From contig NZ_CP135275.1 in assembly GCF_032302195.1 (NCBI RefSeq), positions 2,418,001 through 2,482,000 of the forward strand: a stretch of DNA of 64,000 bases. Direction: 5' to 3'. The translations under genes and the position numbers were made by a program. The stretch comes from Paenibacillus sp. MMS20-IR301. Its GTDB lineage: Bacteria > Bacillota > Bacilli > Paenibacillales > Paenibacillaceae. The notes beneath the pieces were generated by a model, which worked only from the letters and a program-made list of their open reading frames with translations, did no database searches and was not told where the DNA came from. This document shows, piece after piece, positions 33,354 to 42,381 of this stretch. Positions within the stretch are counted from its first letter, which is position 1. Every line of letters begins with the position of its first letter.

Positions 33354-33466
33354 TGAGAATTCCCCTTCCTAACTTCATGCCTAATCAATTCTATGATTAA
33401 CTGGACATAATGCACTAATTTATATTGTACTATAAGAGTCTAAAGAAATAAATGTTTTTGAAGCGG

Positions 33467-33496
33467 TTGACGTAGCAAATTTTGCTGTGATATTAT
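33467..33496 (+). promoter_or_regulatory. rpmB promoter
   Basis: TTGACG (33467-33472) and TATTAT (33491-33496) are 18 bases apart and lie about 50 bases before the rpmB start. A good vegetative sigma-A promoter. Confidence 0.7.
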
Positions 33497-33544
33497 ATTT
33501 AAGTATTGTTTTATGCAGGTGTAAGTAACAAGGAGGTGTAATCT

Positions 33545-33733
33545 ATGTCCCGCACATGTACAGTAACAGGCAAGAAACCGGGAAGCGGCAACCACGTGTC
33601 TCACGCGAACAACCGTAACCGTCGCTCTTGGGGAGTTAACGTTCAGAAGGTCCGTATCCTGGTGAACGGCAAACCGAAACGCGTGTACGTCAGCACCCGT
33701 GCTTTGAAAGCCGGCAAAGTTGAACGCGTCTAG
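33545..33733 (+). CDS. rpmB: 50S ribosomal protein L28
   Basis: A 62-residue basic protein with the L28 sequence: [34 protein letters not shown] and [16 protein letters not shown]. Part of the large ribosomal subunit. This version lacks the CxxC zinc pairs some L28 proteins carry, having only one Cys. ATG at 33545 follows AAGGAGGTG, a near-perfect ribosome site. It is transcribed alone on the plus strand, divergent from fakA and convergent with spoVM, with its own promoter and a terminator. Confidence 0.97.
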   Translation: MSRTCTVTGKKPGSGNHVSHANNRNRRSWGVNVQKVRILVNGKPKRVYVSTRALKAGKVERV

Positions 33734-33792
33734 TCTTGGTTTAATCCAGGGCACTTTATAGCGCATAGCATATAAAGGCTTGTATTTGTAGC

Positions 33793-33828
33793 AAAAAGCA
33801 CCCTTTACATTCGTAAGGTGCTTTTTTT
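33793..33828. terminator. terminator between convergent rpmB and spoVM
   Basis: AAAAAGCACC (33793-33802) pairs with GGTGCTTTTT, and an inner TTAC/GTAA extends the stem. Seven T follow on the plus strand and five on the minus strand, so it serves both genes. Confidence 0.77.
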
Positions 33829-33851
33829 CATGTTTTCTATTCTTTTTCCGC

Positions 33852-33932
33852 TCAGCTCTTCTGAAAAGTATTCAAAATCGCTTTAACAAAACCTCCCAAA
33901 AATCTTGGCAGCTTGAACGTGTAAAATTTCAT
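33852..33932 (-). CDS. spoVM: stage V sporulation protein M (SpoVM)
   Basis: A 26-codon gene. Its product starts MKFYTFKLPRFLGGFVKAIL and ends NTFQKS, matching the known SpoVM peptide nearly exactly. SpoVM is an amphipathic helix that recognises the convex forespore membrane and anchors the SpoIVA coat basement layer; it also inhibits FtsH. The Pro and Gly kink residues are present. ATG at 33932 follows GGGAGGGT by about five bases. It lies between rpe and rpmB as in other spore formers, although thiN is missing in between. Confidence 0.96.
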   Translation of the reverse strand: MKFYTFKLPRFLGGFVKAILNTFQKS

Positions 33933-34022
33933 GATTTACCCTCCCATCGATTCATGCCGTGCAGCAGGAGCCTATCCTGTCATGATGTATATCCGGCGAA
34001 CTGCAGACCTCCCTTATCAAAC

Positions 34023-34058
34023 CAAAAAAGGCTACATGAGATTTCTGCTCATGTAACC
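34023..34058 (-). terminator. terminator after rpe
   Basis: GGCTACATGAG (34030-34040) pairs with CTCATGTAACC (34048-34058) with one wobble pair and is followed by six T on the minus strand. spoVM therefore needs its own, probably mother-cell-specific, promoter in the short gap after it. Confidence 0.72.
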
Positions 34059-34106
34059 ATATTTATGCGGGCACAACTTGGCCTATACCTTATCCCTTAA
34101 GTGAGA

Positions 34107-34775
34107 TTACCGGACCGCTGTCTCAGCAGCACTGCGGATCGCCAGAATCGCTGCAGCACGGTCTGCCCGTCCAAATACTGCGTTACCTGCCACCAGCACG
34201 TCTGCACCGGCTTCAGCTGCAAGCGGAGCTGTAGCCTCACCTATGCCTCCGTCCACTTCGATGTGCAGGCCCTTATGATTGATTTCCCCCGCCCATTCGC
34301 GGATCTGGCGGATTTTGCGCAGGGTAGCCGGAATGAAGGCTTGTCCGCCAAATCCGGGGTTCACTGTCATTACCAGCACCAGATCCACATCCTCCAGCAC
34401 TTCACGCACCGCTGCTGCCGGAGTGCCCGGATTAATCGCTACCCCCGCCTTCAGGCCGAGCTCCTTAATCTGATGGACTACACGGTGCAGATGCACGCAT
34501 GCCTCCGCATGAACAGTAATTACAGCAGCTCCGGCAGCGGCAAAATCAGCGATATACCGCTCCGGGTTCTCAATCATCAAATGAACATCAAGCGGCAGTG
34601 CAGTATGGGCTTTGACTGCCGATACAATGGCCGGTCCCAGTGTAATATTCGGCACGAAATGGCCGTCCATCACATCTACGTGAATCCAGTCTCCACCGCT
34701 GGCTTCGGCTTCGGCTACTTCTGCGCCAAGTGCTGCGAAATCTGCCGATAATATAGAAGGAGCAACAATAACCAT
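34107..34775 (-). CDS. rpe: ribulose-phosphate 3-epimerase
   Basis: A 222-residue TIM-barrel enzyme that interconverts ribulose 5-phosphate and xylulose 5-phosphate in the pentose phosphate pathway. Motifs: APSILSADFAALG, WIHVDVMDGHFVPNITLGP (metal-binding His and Asp), LDVHLMIENPE, LVMTVNPGFGGQAFI (catalytic Asp lies in the VDGG loop), and IEVDGGIGEATAPL. ATG at 34775 follows GGAGG, which lies at the end of rsgA; only four bases separate the stop of rsgA. Cotranscribed with rsgA. Confidence 0.96.
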   Translation of the reverse strand: MVIVAPSILSADFAALGAEVAEAEASGGDWIHVDVMDGHFVPNITLGPAIVSAVKAHTALPLDVHLMIENPERYIADFAAAGAAVITVHAEACVHLHRVVHQIKELGLKAGVAINPGTPAAAVREVLEDVDLVLVMTVNPGFGGQAFIPATLRKIRQIREWAGEINHKGLHIEVDGGIGEATAPLAAEAGADVLVAGNAVFGRADRAAAILAIRSAAETAVR

Positions 34776-34779
34776 GAGT

Positions 34780-35685
34780 TTAGTACCTCCGCTTTTTATC
34801 TTTCATTTCGTTGTAGAACGTCTTGTAATGCTCATAACGGCTGCCGGCAATTTCACCTGTCTGCACAGCCTCAATGACCTTGCAGCCCGGCTCGTGGAGG
34901 TGGCTGCAGCCGCGGAATTTGCAGCTGTCCGCATAGGAGGCGAATTCCCGGAAGCAATGGGATAATTCCTCCACCCCAAGCTCCAGGAAATCCAGCTGGC
35001 TGAATCCCGGTGTATCGGCTACAAAGCCGCCGTTCCCGATATCCATCAGCTCTACATGACGGGTTGTATGCCGCCCGCGGCCCAGGCGCAGGCTGATCTC
35101 GCCTGTCTCCAGCGCAAGGCCCGGCACCAGCCGGTTCAGAAGCGTTGACTTGCCTACACCGGACTGGCCAGAGAAGACGCTGATGATTCCGGCCAGTCGC
35201 TCGCGCAGGGCATCAGCACCGAGTCCATTCAGTGAGCTTGTGACCATCACTTCATAACCAATCTCCTCGTACATAGCTCTGACTGCCTCAGTAGCCTGGC
35301 CGTCGTCCTCCTCCAGATCCTGCTTCGTCAATACTATCAGCGTGTCCAGGCCGGAATGCTCAATATGAACCAGGAACTTATCCAGCAGGTTCAGGTTCAT
35401 ATCCGGTTCACGTACAGAGAACAGGAGTACCGCCAGCTTCACATTTGCTACCTGCGGACGGATCAGCTCGGATTCACGGGGAAGGATTTCATCAACCATT
35501 CCTTCGCCGTTCTCGGTCAGCATATAGATAATCCGGTCACCGACCAGGGGAGCCGTTCCCTTTTTCTTCAGGATTCCGCGCCCCCTGCACTGTACCGCCT
35601 CTTCTTCTGTCACAATCACTCCGTCATGAAGCGGCTTGACATAATAATAACCGCTGAGCGCTTTAATAATGATTCCTTCAGGCAT
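34780..35685 (-). CDS. rsgA: ribosome small-subunit-dependent GTPase RsgA
   Basis: A 301-residue circularly permuted GTPase that checks late 30S subunit maturation. Order: OB domain (1-70), permuted G domain with G4 LTKQDLE before G1 GQSGVGKSTLLN, then G3 DTPGFSQL, and a C-terminal zinc finger (CKFRGCSHLHEPGC). ATG at 35685 follows GAGAGGAAGG. It lies between prkC and rpe as in B. subtilis; the 119-base gap to prkC contains a hairpin. Confidence 0.96.
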   Translation of the reverse strand: MPEGIIIKALSGYYYVKPLHDGVIVTEEEAVQCRGRGILKKKGTAPLVGDRIIYMLTENGEGMVDEILPRESELIRPQVANVKLAVLLFSVREPDMNLNLLDKFLVHIEHSGLDTLIVLTKQDLEEDDGQATEAVRAMYEEIGYEVMVTSSLNGLGADALRERLAGIISVFSGQSGVGKSTLLNRLVPGLALETGEISLRLGRGRHTTRHVELMDIGNGGFVADTPGFSQLDFLELGVEELSHCFREFASYADSCKFRGCSHLHEPGCKVIEAVQTGEIAGSRYEHYKTFYNEMKDKKRRY

Positions 35686-35717
35686 ACATGATGAGCCTTC
35701 CTCTCCTGATTTTGCGC

Positions 35718-35750
35718 AAATGACCCAAGTGTGGAATCACCGGGTCATTT
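35718..35750 (-). promoter_or_regulatory. hairpin between prkC and rsgA
   Basis: AAATGACCC (35718-35726) pairs with GGGTCATTT (35742-35750), a perfect 9-bp stem. No T-run follows on the minus strand, so it is not a classical terminator; it may be an operator-like palindrome or an RNA stabiliser. Confidence 0.42.
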
Positions 35751-35804
35751 CGCTGCTTCAGCTGCCCCAGGTATCAACCGGGAGGCGGCATAGCTTATCT
35801 CTTC

Positions 35805-38030
35805 TTATTTATGGTTGCCTTTACCTTTAGCTTTACCCTTGCCGTTGTTGTTGCCATATCCGTTAGCGGCGGCGATCAGCTTGGTTTCGCTGCCCTGGCT
35901 TGGCACGAAGCCGGTAGCCGGCTCTTCCGTGCCGGTATCCCCGCCCTCACCGGAGCCCGGAGGCAGGATCTCAGGTTCAATTGTCGGCTCAACCGGAGGC
36001 TCCGTTGGCGTAACTGTCGGTGCCGGTGTCTGGGTCTGTACCGGAGGCTCCGGCACCTGCACATTGTTATTCTTCACATCTACATAAGTGACCGGGTATG
36101 TTTCCAGGAACTCTCCGTCACGGTAAACCGATACCATTCCGTCCTTATTCGGAGCAAGTACGAGATTTACAGACAGAATCTGGCTCTTGCCGATGGTCCG
36201 GGTGCCCCACTCCTGGTTCTCGCCTTCATTACGCGCATCTGCAAAAACAATCCGGATCTGGCTTCGCTTGCCGTCTGCTGCCGGTGCTACCGGTACAGGG
36301 AAGGTATATTCCAGCGCTTCCGGCGGATAACCTGTACTGAGATAAATCGTAATCTTCTCACCTGGAGGAACCAGATCACCTTTCTCATATGCCCATTGCT
36401 TCGTTACTTTGCCCTGTTCATAAGTGAAGCTCGGCTCTTCCTTGATCTCATCCAGTACCAGCCCGGCTTTCTCAATTGCAGCCTTCGCTTCCTTCTCGGT
36501 CATGCCGAGCAGTCCCGGCATCTCAATGCTTTCTTTTCCCTTACTGACGATCAGGTTAACTGTCACCGTCTCAGGATCAAATTCCGCGAGCGGGGCAGGC
36601 TCAGAGCTGATTACCTTGCCTGAGTCAAAGTCCTCGCTGAAGCGGGGATCCTGATTAATTCTGTCCCGGGCGATGCCCAGTGCAGCCAGTTCCTTGACCG
36701 CATCCTCATAGCTTTTACCCGAAACATCAGGAAGCTTAGGCAAGGTCTTGGCTGTGCCTACCGTAAGAATAATATGGGTTCCCTCTTTGACCATCGTATC
36801 TTTCTTGCTCTGCTCCCAGACGATGTTCTCTTCAACATTAGGGTTGTATTTCAGCACCGGCGGCTCCTCGGCAAGCAGGCCAACCTTTTCCAGTTCGGCC
36901 TTGGCCGCTTCAAAGGTAATACCGGTAACATCCGGCACCGCTACTTCGTCCACTGACAATTTGGAATTAAAATACCAGACTACTCCGGCCATAGCAATCA
37001 GCACGACCAGTGTAAGGCTGATCCACAGCACCGGCCGTCCCCATTTACGCTTGCCGGAAACAGGAGGAGGATCATCATCCACACTGCGCATACGGTCTTC
37101 TCCGCCGCTGCGGCTGCCCAGCCCGCGCTGAAGCGGTTTGATCGCGGGGATAATCCGCGTTCTGTCCTCATCATCATCATCATGGAATACCGCTTTGGCC
37201 TCGCTCCGCCGCTCAGGCAGCAGGCAGGTCTCCAGGTCCTGCAGCATCTGCTTGGCCGACTGATAACGTTCCTCCGGGTTCTTGCGCATCGATTTGAGAA
37301 TTACATTCTCTACACTCTGCGGAATAAGCGGATTAATCAGGCGCGGCTCCTCGAATTCCTCCTGCAAATGCTTCAGCGCAACACTGATCGGACTTTCCCC
37401 CAGGAAAGGCAATACTCCGGTAAGCATCTGGTACAGCACAATACCCAGGGAATACAGGTCGGACTTCTCCCCTGTAGTCACCCCTTTGGCATGCTCCGGG
37501 GAGAAATAATGTACTGAACCGACCACAGACCCTGTCTGGGTAATAGTCGTCGATGTCACCGCCCGGGCAATTCCGAAATCTGTTACTTTCACCCGGCCGT
37601 TGCGGCCGATTAATATATTATGAGGTTTAATATCGCGGTGAATGATCTGGTTCTGGTGTGCATGGTCCAGCGCATCACAGATTTGCGAAGCAATCCGCAC
37701 GGATTCATCGACCTGCAGCGGCGCCCGTTCTTTAATAATTTCATTCAGGTTCTTGCCTTCGACGTATTCCATCACAATGTAATGAACGTCCTCTTCCTGG
37801 CCGACATCATAAATGCTGACTACGTTCGGATGAGATAACGATGCGGCTGACTGCGCCTCCCGCCGGAAACGGCGGATGAATTCCTCATCATGCACAAATT
37901 GATTGCGCAGTACTTTGATAGCAACATTCCGGTTCAGCAAAATGTCATGGGCTCTGTATACCAGGGCCATGCCACCTCCGCCAATCCGTTCGATGACTTG
38001 GTAACGGCCGCCCAATTCGTGACCGATCAT
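35805..38030 (-). CDS. prkC: Ser/Thr protein kinase PrkC with PASTA domains
   Basis: A 741-residue membrane kinase. The kinase domain (1-270) has the Gly loop GGGGMALVYRA, K39 in VAIKV, HRDIKPHN with D133, and DFG at 151. Then come a linker, one helix (VLWISLTLVVLIAMAGVVWYF, near 335-355) and three extracellular PASTA repeats that bind muropeptides (starting VAVPDVTG, LPDVSG and EMPGLLG). A beta domain, a Pro/Thr-rich stretch and a Gly/Lys/Asn-rich tail follow. It senses cell-wall fragments and, in B. subtilis, triggers spore germination. Its start shares ATGA with the stop of prpC. The long tail is unlike B. subtilis PrkC. Confidence 0.95.
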   Translation of the reverse strand: MIGHELGGRYQVIERIGGGGMALVYRAHDILLNRNVAIKVLRNQFVHDEEFIRRFRREAQSAASLSHPNVVSIYDVGQEEDVHYIVMEYVEGKNLNEIIKERAPLQVDESVRIASQICDALDHAHQNQIIHRDIKPHNILIGRNGRVKVTDFGIARAVTSTTITQTGSVVGSVHYFSPEHAKGVTTGEKSDLYSLGIVLYQMLTGVLPFLGESPISVALKHLQEEFEEPRLINPLIPQSVENVILKSMRKNPEERYQSAKQMLQDLETCLLPERRSEAKAVFHDDDDEDRTRIIPAIKPLQRGLGSRSGGEDRMRSVDDDPPPVSGKRKWGRPVLWISLTLVVLIAMAGVVWYFNSKLSVDEVAVPDVTGITFEAAKAELEKVGLLAEEPPVLKYNPNVEENIVWEQSKKDTMVKEGTHIILTVGTAKTLPKLPDVSGKSYEDAVKELAALGIARDRINQDPRFSEDFDSGKVISSEPAPLAEFDPETVTVNLIVSKGKESIEMPGLLGMTEKEAKAAIEKAGLVLDEIKEEPSFTYEQGKVTKQWAYEKGDLVPPGEKITIYLSTGYPPEALEYTFPVPVAPAADGKRSQIRIVFADARNEGENQEWGTRTIGKSQILSVNLVLAPNKDGMVSVYRDGEFLETYPVTYVDVKNNNVQVPEPPVQTQTPAPTVTPTEPPVEPTIEPEILPPGSGEGGDTGTEEPATGFVPSQGSETKLIAAANGYGNNNGKGKAKGKGNHK

Positions 38031-38803
38031 CTATCCCACTCCTTTGTCTCGGGCACTGCGGCCTCTCCTTGATGTTCTAACATAGCAACGCTGATATTAT
38101 CGCTGCCGCCGGCAAGCAGTGCCAGCTGAAGTAATCGGTCCGCTCTTTCCTCGAGTGAAATCTCATGAATACCGGCTACCTTGCCCATATGCTCCCGGCT
38201 GATGAAGTTGCTGAGCCCGTCACTGCACAGCAGCAGAAGCTCGCGGGGAGCAAGCGCAACAGGGATCAGATCGGCAGATACCGCGGCATCCGTTCCCAGT
38301 GCTCTGGTCAGTACATTGCGGCGCGGGTGGCTGCCCAGCTCTTCCAGGCTGATCTGGCCGTTCTTGAACAGCTCATTGACCAGCGTATGGTCTTCGGTTA
38401 ATTGTACTGCGGTACCGTCCTGAATGAGATAGGCTCTGCTGTCTCCGATGTGGCCGATAAATCCTGCTGACTCTTTGAGCAGTGCCGCTACGATGGTAGT
38501 CCCCATATTATGGTACTTCTCATCGCTCTGTGCCTCCTGGTGGACCGTGTGATTGGCCTCCATAATAGCGGCAGACAACGCTTCTCTCAGCTCCTCCTCC
38601 GGGAGGTCAGGCTGAAGTGTGTCCAGAATCCCGCGGACCGTCTCCAGCGCAAGCCTGCTCGCGGTATCGCCAGCCAAATGTCCCCCCATTCCGTCGGCGA
38701 TAATGCCGAGGGTATAACCGTGGCGCGTGGCGCCGATCCAGACCGAATCCTCATTGACCGTACGTACCCGGCCAATGTCGCTGGCTTGAACTGTTCTGAT
38801 CAA
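38027..38803 (-). CDS. prpC: PP2C-type protein phosphatase PrpC
   Basis: A 258-residue PPM phosphatase that reverses PrkC phosphorylation. Marks: RTVNEDSVWIGA, GIIADGMGGHLAGDTASRLA (metal-binding Asp-Gly), NMGTTIVAALL, GHIGDSRAYLIQDG, LLLCSDGLSNFI and GGSDNISVAML. ATG at 38803 lies six bases after the rlmN stop, so rlmN-prpC-prkC form one unit, as in B. subtilis. Cytoplasmic. Confidence 0.95.
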   Translation of the reverse strand: MIRTVQASDIGRVRTVNEDSVWIGATRHGYTLGIIADGMGGHLAGDTASRLALETVRGILDTLQPDLPEEELREALSAAIMEANHTVHQEAQSDEKYHNMGTTIVAALLKESAGFIGHIGDSRAYLIQDGTAVQLTEDHTLVNELFKNGQISLEELGSHPRRNVLTRALGTDAAVSADLIPVALAPRELLLLCSDGLSNFISREHMGKVAGIHEISLEERADRLLQLALLAGGSDNISVAMLEHQGEAAVPETKEWDR

Positions 38804-38809
38804 ATATCC

Positions 38810-39850
38810 TCACCCCAACTCCATATGTTTGGCGCGCAGCTGTCCGCATGCGGCCGCAATATCATGGCCTTGTTCACGGCGGATCGTTACATTTACACCG
38901 TTGTCGGCCAGTATACGCTGAAATTCAAAGATATCATTGCGGGAAGTCCGTACATACTTGCGCTCAGGCACGTGGTTGACCGGAATCAGGTTGACATGGC
39001 AGAGCATGGTCTTAAGCACATCTGCCAGCTCCTGGGCATGCTCAGGCTGGTCATTCACGCCGCCGATAAGCGCGTATTCGAAACTGATCCGGCGGCCTGT
39101 TTTGGCCTGATAGTAACGTAAAGATTCAATCACATCATCAAAGGGATAACGGCGGTTAACCGGCATCAGCTTGGAGCGGAGCTTGTCATTAGGTGCATGA
39201 ATCGAAATCGCCAGATTAATCTGCGTGTCTTCATCAGCGAACTTATAAATATTCGGTACGATGCCGCTGGTGGATACAGTAATATGGCGCTGGCCGATAT
39301 TAAGGCCCTTCTCATGAATCATCAGGCGCAGGAATCTCATCGTTGCATCATAATTCTCAAACGGTTCGCCGGTACCCATAATGACTATGCTGCTTACGCG
39401 CTCACCCCGGGTATCCAGAATCTGCTGGGATCGGACGACCTGGGCAACAATCTCCCCGGCAGTCAAATCACGCTTCAGCCCGCCAAGTGTCGAAGCGCAG
39501 AACGTGCAGCCGATCCGGCAGCCTACCTGTGTGGTTACACATACGCTGTTGCCGTAATTATGCTTCATAATTACCGTCTCAATCGCATGGTCATCATGCA
39601 GGCCGAACAGGAACTTCACGGTGCCGTCTTTGGACTCAAGCTTCGTAATCTCAGTCAGTGCCGCAATCCGGAACTGGTCTGCAAGCTTAATGCGCAGTGC
39701 CTTGGAGAGGTTGCTCATCGATTCGAAGTCGTTGACACGCTTCACATACAGCCAGTCGAAAATCTGTCCGCCGCGAAAAGCCGGCTCGCCGTTATCCTTG
39801 GCCCACTGCTGCAACTCTTCTAAAGAAAAATCATATATTAAAGGTTTCAT
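38810..39850 (-). CDS. rlmN: 23S rRNA (adenine2503-C2)/tRNA methyltransferase RlmN
   Basis: A 346-residue radical SAM enzyme that methylates C2 of A2503 in 23S rRNA and A37 in some tRNAs. The cluster-binding CxxxCxxC is in [13 protein letters not shown]. Other marks: [16 protein letters not shown] (SAM site), [19 protein letters not shown], and a late Cys (AAACGQLRA) acting as the methyl-carrying residue. The second conserved Cys is in VSTSGIV-adjacent sequence but less clear. A terminator separates it from rsmB upstream, so it begins a unit with prpC and prkC. Confidence 0.96.
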   Translation of the reverse strand: MKPLIYDFSLEELQQWAKDNGEPAFRGGQIFDWLYVKRVNDFESMSNLSKALRIKLADQFRIAALTEITKLESKDGTVKFLFGLHDDHAIETVIMKHNYGNSVCVTTQVGCRIGCTFCASTLGGLKRDLTAGEIVAQVVRSQQILDTRGERVSSIVIMGTGEPFENYDATMRFLRLMIHEKGLNIGQRHITVSTSGIVPNIYKFADEDTQINLAISIHAPNDKLRSKLMPVNRRYPFDDVIESLRYYQAKTGRRISFEYALIGGVNDQPEHAQELADVLKTMLCHVNLIPVNHVPERKYVRTSRNDIFEFQRILADNGVNVTIRREQGHDIAAACGQLRAKHMELG

Positions 39851-39932
39851 TGTTTTTTAGCACCTGTACTTTCTTAATTTATATGCGTATTATTTCTCAT
39901 TCTTCCTATTTTAACACAAATATTAGAGACGG

Positions 39933-39971
39933 TAAAAGAAAAGCCCGCCGCGCAGGGGCTCTGCGGGCGGG
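39933..39971 (-). terminator. terminator after rsmB
   Basis: CCCGCCGCGCAG (39944-39955) pairs with CTGCGGGCGGG (39961-39971) with one bulged base. On the minus strand it is followed by CTTTTCTTTT. It divides the priA-to-rsmB group from rlmN-prpC-prkC. Confidence 0.77.
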
Positions 39972-40001
39972 AAGCTGTAATTCCTTACGCAAATCACTAT
40001 A

Positions 40002-41441
40002 TTACAAGAGTCGCTCTAACCGGGCAATATAGAAGCCGTCGCTGCCGAAATGCTGCGGAAGCAGCTGCATGCCTTCACCTGCGGCGATTGCAGTGCCTTC
40101 CAGCCGTTCCCAGGCGGCTGTCTTAAAGGTAACCGGTGCAAACCCGGGATTATCCGTCAGGAAACTGCTGATAATCCTGCTGTTCTCTTCCTGCTCGGTA
40201 GTGCAGGTGCTGTACACCAGCACACCGCCCGGCTTCAGCAGCCCGGAGACGGACTGCAGCAGCTCCCGCTGCAGCGCAGCGATGCCAGCCACATCCCCCG
40301 GCTGCTTCCGCCATTTGAGATCCGGCTTGCGGCGGATGACGCCTAACCCCGAGCAAGGCGCATCCAGCAGAATGCGGTCGAAGGATCCGGGCTGAAGCGC
40401 CTGGCTAAGCTCCAGTGCATCTCCGCTAGCCGTGGTAATGCACTCAAGTCCCAGGCGTGCCGCCTGATCCGTAATGAGCCCGGCCTTGTGCTCATGCAGG
40501 TCATTGGCCAGAATTGTGCCCTCATCCTTCATCAGCTCGCCCATGTGGGCGCTTTTGCCTCCCGGTGCTGCACAGCAGTCCAGCACCTTCATACCGGGCT
40601 CCGGGGCAACAACCTCCGCTACAAGCATGGAGCTCTCATCCTGGACGGACAGATAGCCGTCCTTATACCAGGAGGACAGCGCCAGATTGCCGCCGCCCCT
40701 GACAGTCAGCCCGAAGGGGCTGACCGCAGATTCAGCGGCATCCAGCCCGGCTGCAAGCATCTCGGCCAGCAATGCCGCACGGCTGATCATTGTCGTGTTC
40801 ACACGGACACTGACCGCTGGCGGCTCATTGTTCGCGGCACACATGGCTTCTGCCGTGTCCGCGCCGTATTCCGCAGACCAGCGCTGCACCATCCACAGGG
40901 GATGGGAATGAAGAATAGAAATCCGCTCTTCACGGCCAAGGCCATCCGGCAGCACCGGCAGCTCTCCGGCCCGCAGCACACTGCGCAGCACGCCATTAAC
41001 CATGCCGGAGATTCCCTGATGTCCGCGCTTTTTCGCTGTATTCACCGCTTCGTTCACCGCGGCATGCGAAGGAACCCGGTCCAGATACATGATCTGGTAC
41101 AGGCTCAGGCGCAGCAGATTGCGTACCCAGGGCTCAAGCTTATGCAGCCCCTTGCTCACGAAGCTGCCCAGCACATAATCCAGCGTAATCATCCGCGAGA
41201 GGCTCCCGTAGACCAGCTCAGTAGCAAGTCCTGTATCCTCCCGGTTGAGACCCGCTTTCTGCAGGCTGCTGCCAAGCAGCAGATTGCTGTAAGCGCCTTG
41301 CTGCTCTACACGGACCAGCACATCAAGCGCTACCTCCCGGGCTGTAGCCGGTGCAGCAGGCTTATAACCTGCCTTGCTTTTCCCTTGACCGGCAGCAGCT
41401 CCCTTACGCGGTCCGCTGCCGCCCTTGCCGCCCGCGCTCAA
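40002..41441 (-). CDS. rsmB: 16S rRNA (cytosine967-C5)-methyltransferase RsmB
   Basis: A 479-residue protein with an NusB-like N-terminal helical domain (AREVALDVLVRVEQQGAYSNL, GISGMVNGVLRSVLR) and a C-terminal SAM-dependent methyltransferase (VLDCCAAPGGKSAHM, DAPCSGLGVIRRKPDL, VYSTCTTEQEENSRI). The two Cys in PCSG and TCT are the catalytic pair. The first 35 residues are a Gly/Lys-rich tail not usual for the family. The TTG start at 41441 overlaps the fmt stop (TTGA) and has a weak ribosome site, so translation is probably coupled to fmt. Confidence 0.95.
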   Translation of the reverse strand: MSAGGKGGSGPRKGAAAGQGKSKAGYKPAAPATAREVALDVLVRVEQQGAYSNLLLGSSLQKAGLNREDTGLATELVYGSLSRMITLDYVLGSFVSKGLHKLEPWVRNLLRLSLYQIMYLDRVPSHAAVNEAVNTAKKRGHQGISGMVNGVLRSVLRAGELPVLPDGLGREERISILHSHPLWMVQRWSAEYGADTAEAMCAANNEPPAVSVRVNTTMISRAALLAEMLAAGLDAAESAVSPFGLTVRGGGNLALSSWYKDGYLSVQDESSMLVAEVVAPEPGMKVLDCCAAPGGKSAHMGELMKDEGTILANDLHEHKAGLITDQAARLGLECITTASGDALELSQALQPGSFDRILLDAPCSGLGVIRRKPDLKWRKQPGDVAGIAALQRELLQSVSGLLKPGGVLVYSTCTTEQEENSRIISSFLTDNPGFAPVTFKTAAWERLEGTAIAAGEGMQLLPQHFGSDGFYIARLERLL

Positions 41442-42376
41442 CCCAGCACCGTCCCGGCTGCAAGGCTCGCACCGCGGCTGAAGTCAGCCGCACTCATCGC
41501 TTTTTTCCCGGCAGGCTGTACCGTGGTCAGCAGGATCACTCCGTCTCCTGTCTTCACTTCCACACCTCTGCTACTTGCAGCCAGCACGGTACCCGGAGCG
41601 GCACTGCCGCCTGTACTGTGCGGATCAGGCTTCTCAGCCGCCCACACCTTAAAGGTCTCGCCTTCTAGCAAGGTGAATGCACCGGAGAACGGCACCAGAC
41701 CGCGGATGCGGTTGTAGACCGCAACCGAGCCGGCCGTCCAGTCAATCCGCTCGTCGTCCCGGCTGAGATTAGGCGCATACGTAGCTTCGCTGTCATCCTG
41801 CACAGCCGCCTCTACACGTCCTGCTGCCAGGCGCGGCATTTCAGCCTTCAGCAGTTCCATTCCGGCAATACTAAGCTTCTCAAACATCGTGCCGGAAGTA
41901 TCTTCGTCCTCGATCGGCACCTCTACCCTTGAGATCATGTCTCCGGTGTCCAGACCTTCCGCCATATACATCAGCGTAACGCCGGTAACTTGCTCACCGT
42001 TAATAATACTGCGCTGAATCGGGGCACCGCCGCGGTACTTCGGCAGCAGCGAGCCATGCACATTCACACAGCCGTTCTTCGGCATATCCAGCACACTTTT
42101 CGGCAGAATCTGACCATAAGCGGCTGTTACAATCAGATCCGGCTCATAGGCAGCCAGCTCAGCAACCGCTTCAGGACGGCGCATCCGCTCCGGCTGCAGC
42201 ACCGGCAATCCAAGCTCAAGCGCAGCCTCCTTAACCGGAGACGGCACAAGCGTCTTCTTGCGGCCCTGCGGCCGGTCCGGCTGGGTAACAACAGCCGCTA
42301 CCTCATAGCCTTCTTCCAGCAGCATCCGCAGGGAAGGCACCGCGAAAGCCGGGGTTCCCATGAACACTATCTTCAT
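41438..42376 (-). CDS. fmt: methionyl-tRNA formyltransferase
   Basis: A 312-residue enzyme that formylates initiator Met-tRNA. Marks: MKIVFMGTPAFAVPSLRML, GLPVLQPERM, the folate site VTAAYGQILPKSVLD, catalytic NVHGSLLPKYRGGAPIQRSI (Asn-x-His), and GVTLMYMAEGLDTGDM (Asp). ATG at 42376 is preferred since GAGGAG lies eight bases before it; GTG at 42385 overlaps that site. It follows def immediately, as is usual. Confidence 0.96.
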   Translation of the reverse strand: MKIVFMGTPAFAVPSLRMLLEEGYEVAAVVTQPDRPQGRKKTLVPSPVKEAALELGLPVLQPERMRRPEAVAELAAYEPDLIVTAAYGQILPKSVLDMPKNGCVNVHGSLLPKYRGGAPIQRSIINGEQVTGVTLMYMAEGLDTGDMISRVEVPIEDEDTSGTMFEKLSIAGMELLKAEMPRLAAGRVEAAVQDDSEATYAPNLSRDDERIDWTAGSVAVYNRIRGLVPFSGAFTLLEGETFKVWAAEKPDPHSTGGSAAPGTVLAASSRGVEVKTGDGVILLTTVQPAGKKAMSAADFSRGASLAAGTVLG

Positions 42377-42381
42377 TTCAT

